Below are positions 13,233-13,419 of a stretch of 13,419 bases of DNA, in pieces. The stretch's first letter is position 1; each line of letters opens with the position of its first letter. The stretch lies in the NCBI GenBank assembly GCA_003229935.1, contig QIGD01000022.1, positions 1 to 13,419 of the forward strand, in the 5' to 3' direction. The stretch is from Methanobacteriota archaeon. GTDB taxonomy: Archaea; Hydrothermarchaeota; Hydrothermarchaeia; Hydrothermarchaeales; BMS3B. The position numbers and the translations under genes were made by a program. A model generated the notes under the pieces. That model was not told where the DNA came from. It made no database searches and saw only the letters and a list, made by a program, of their open reading frames with translations.

Positions 13233-13419
13233 ATGGAGCTAAAGGATTTCTTCAGATTTTCAATTATAATAAGAAGGAAACTTATATATTTTGTTTTACT
13301 TTTTGTTGTATTATTCTTAGGTTTTTTCCAGGTTTCAGGATTTATAATAGAGAAGATAAGACAGGATTTCCTGCCACATAGTGCAAAACTCATAGCAACA
13401 GGCATGCTGGAAACAATAA
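13233..13419 (+). CDS. Sec-independent translocase subunit TatC-like (partial, cut by window end)
   Basis: ATG 13233, five bases after the purP terminal TGA, opens a frame still running at the window end (62 complete codons). A short N-terminal cytoplasmic stretch with FSIIIRRKL precedes a hydrophobic helix (about residues 18-36), then a polar outside segment EKIRQDFLPHSAKLIATGMLE. This pattern fits the beginning of archaeal TatC, the multi-helix receptor of the twin-arginine translocase: basic RRKL, first helix, IK.DLLP.GAKLI and a P/MLE element. The match is by pattern memory over 62 residues and could be wrong; the downstream sequence would settle it. No ribosome site is evident, so coupling to the upstream purP stop is possible. 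Confidence 0.6.
   Translation, partial: MELKDFFRFSIIIRRKLIYFVLLFVVLFLGFFQVSGFIIEKIRQDFLPHSAKLIATGMLETI

Overview
This window comes from an archaeon, most likely a euryarchaeote with low-to-moderate G+C. The evidence is the gene set: a sliding-clamp PCNA, both subunits of the archaeo-eukaryotic primase (PriL and PriS), the proteasome-activating ATPase PAN, archaeal MBF1, and PurP, which is an archaeal purine enzyme. Promoters look archaeal, with TATA boxes about 25 nt upstream of several starts, and AGA/AGG arginine codons are frequent. The PCNA-PriL adjacency is compatible with Archaeoglobi/Methanomicrobia-like lineages, but I cannot name a genus from sequence alone.

Layout. Positions 1-1015 are accessory-looking: two homologous ~95-nt structured repeat units (71-165 and 921-1016) lie either side of a small four-helix membrane protein gene (404-865). 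An IS4-superfamily DDE insertion sequence with an apparently intact transposase (1016-2587) starts exactly at the end of the second unit. A HAD-IIA phosphatase gene (minus strand, 2616-3359) then diverges from a long plus-strand cluster: ilvB, ilvH, an OB-fold protein, pcna, priL, priS (3452-8777). The cluster has overlaps or gaps of only a few bases, so branched-chain amino acid synthesis and replication-fork genes are probably co-transcribed.

The 380-nt gap 8778-9157 holds sequence resembling IS200/IS605 termini (hairpins with a CTTTAG-type loop). Its first ~46 nt match the inverse complement of the second repeat unit. PriS ends immediately before it and looks short at its C-terminus. Beyond it, PAN (minus strand) diverges from MBF1, which is followed by two tandem PurP-family genes and the start of a TatC-like gene cut by the window edge.

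Most notable points: (1) the second PurP gene is interrupted by an in-frame TAA, after which the conserved C-terminal helix continues in the same frame, with about nine codons apparently missing; (2) PriS appears to have lost its C-terminal strands at the mobile-element junction; (3) a small family of structured repeats, possibly omega-RNA or PATE-like remnants of IS200/IS605 elements, occurs three times; (4) the first PurP paralogue has altered residues at the positions of the canonical metal-binding motif. I found no CRISPR array, tRNA or rRNA. I saw no clearly new defence or biosynthetic system; the surprises here are about gene decay and mobile-element remnants.
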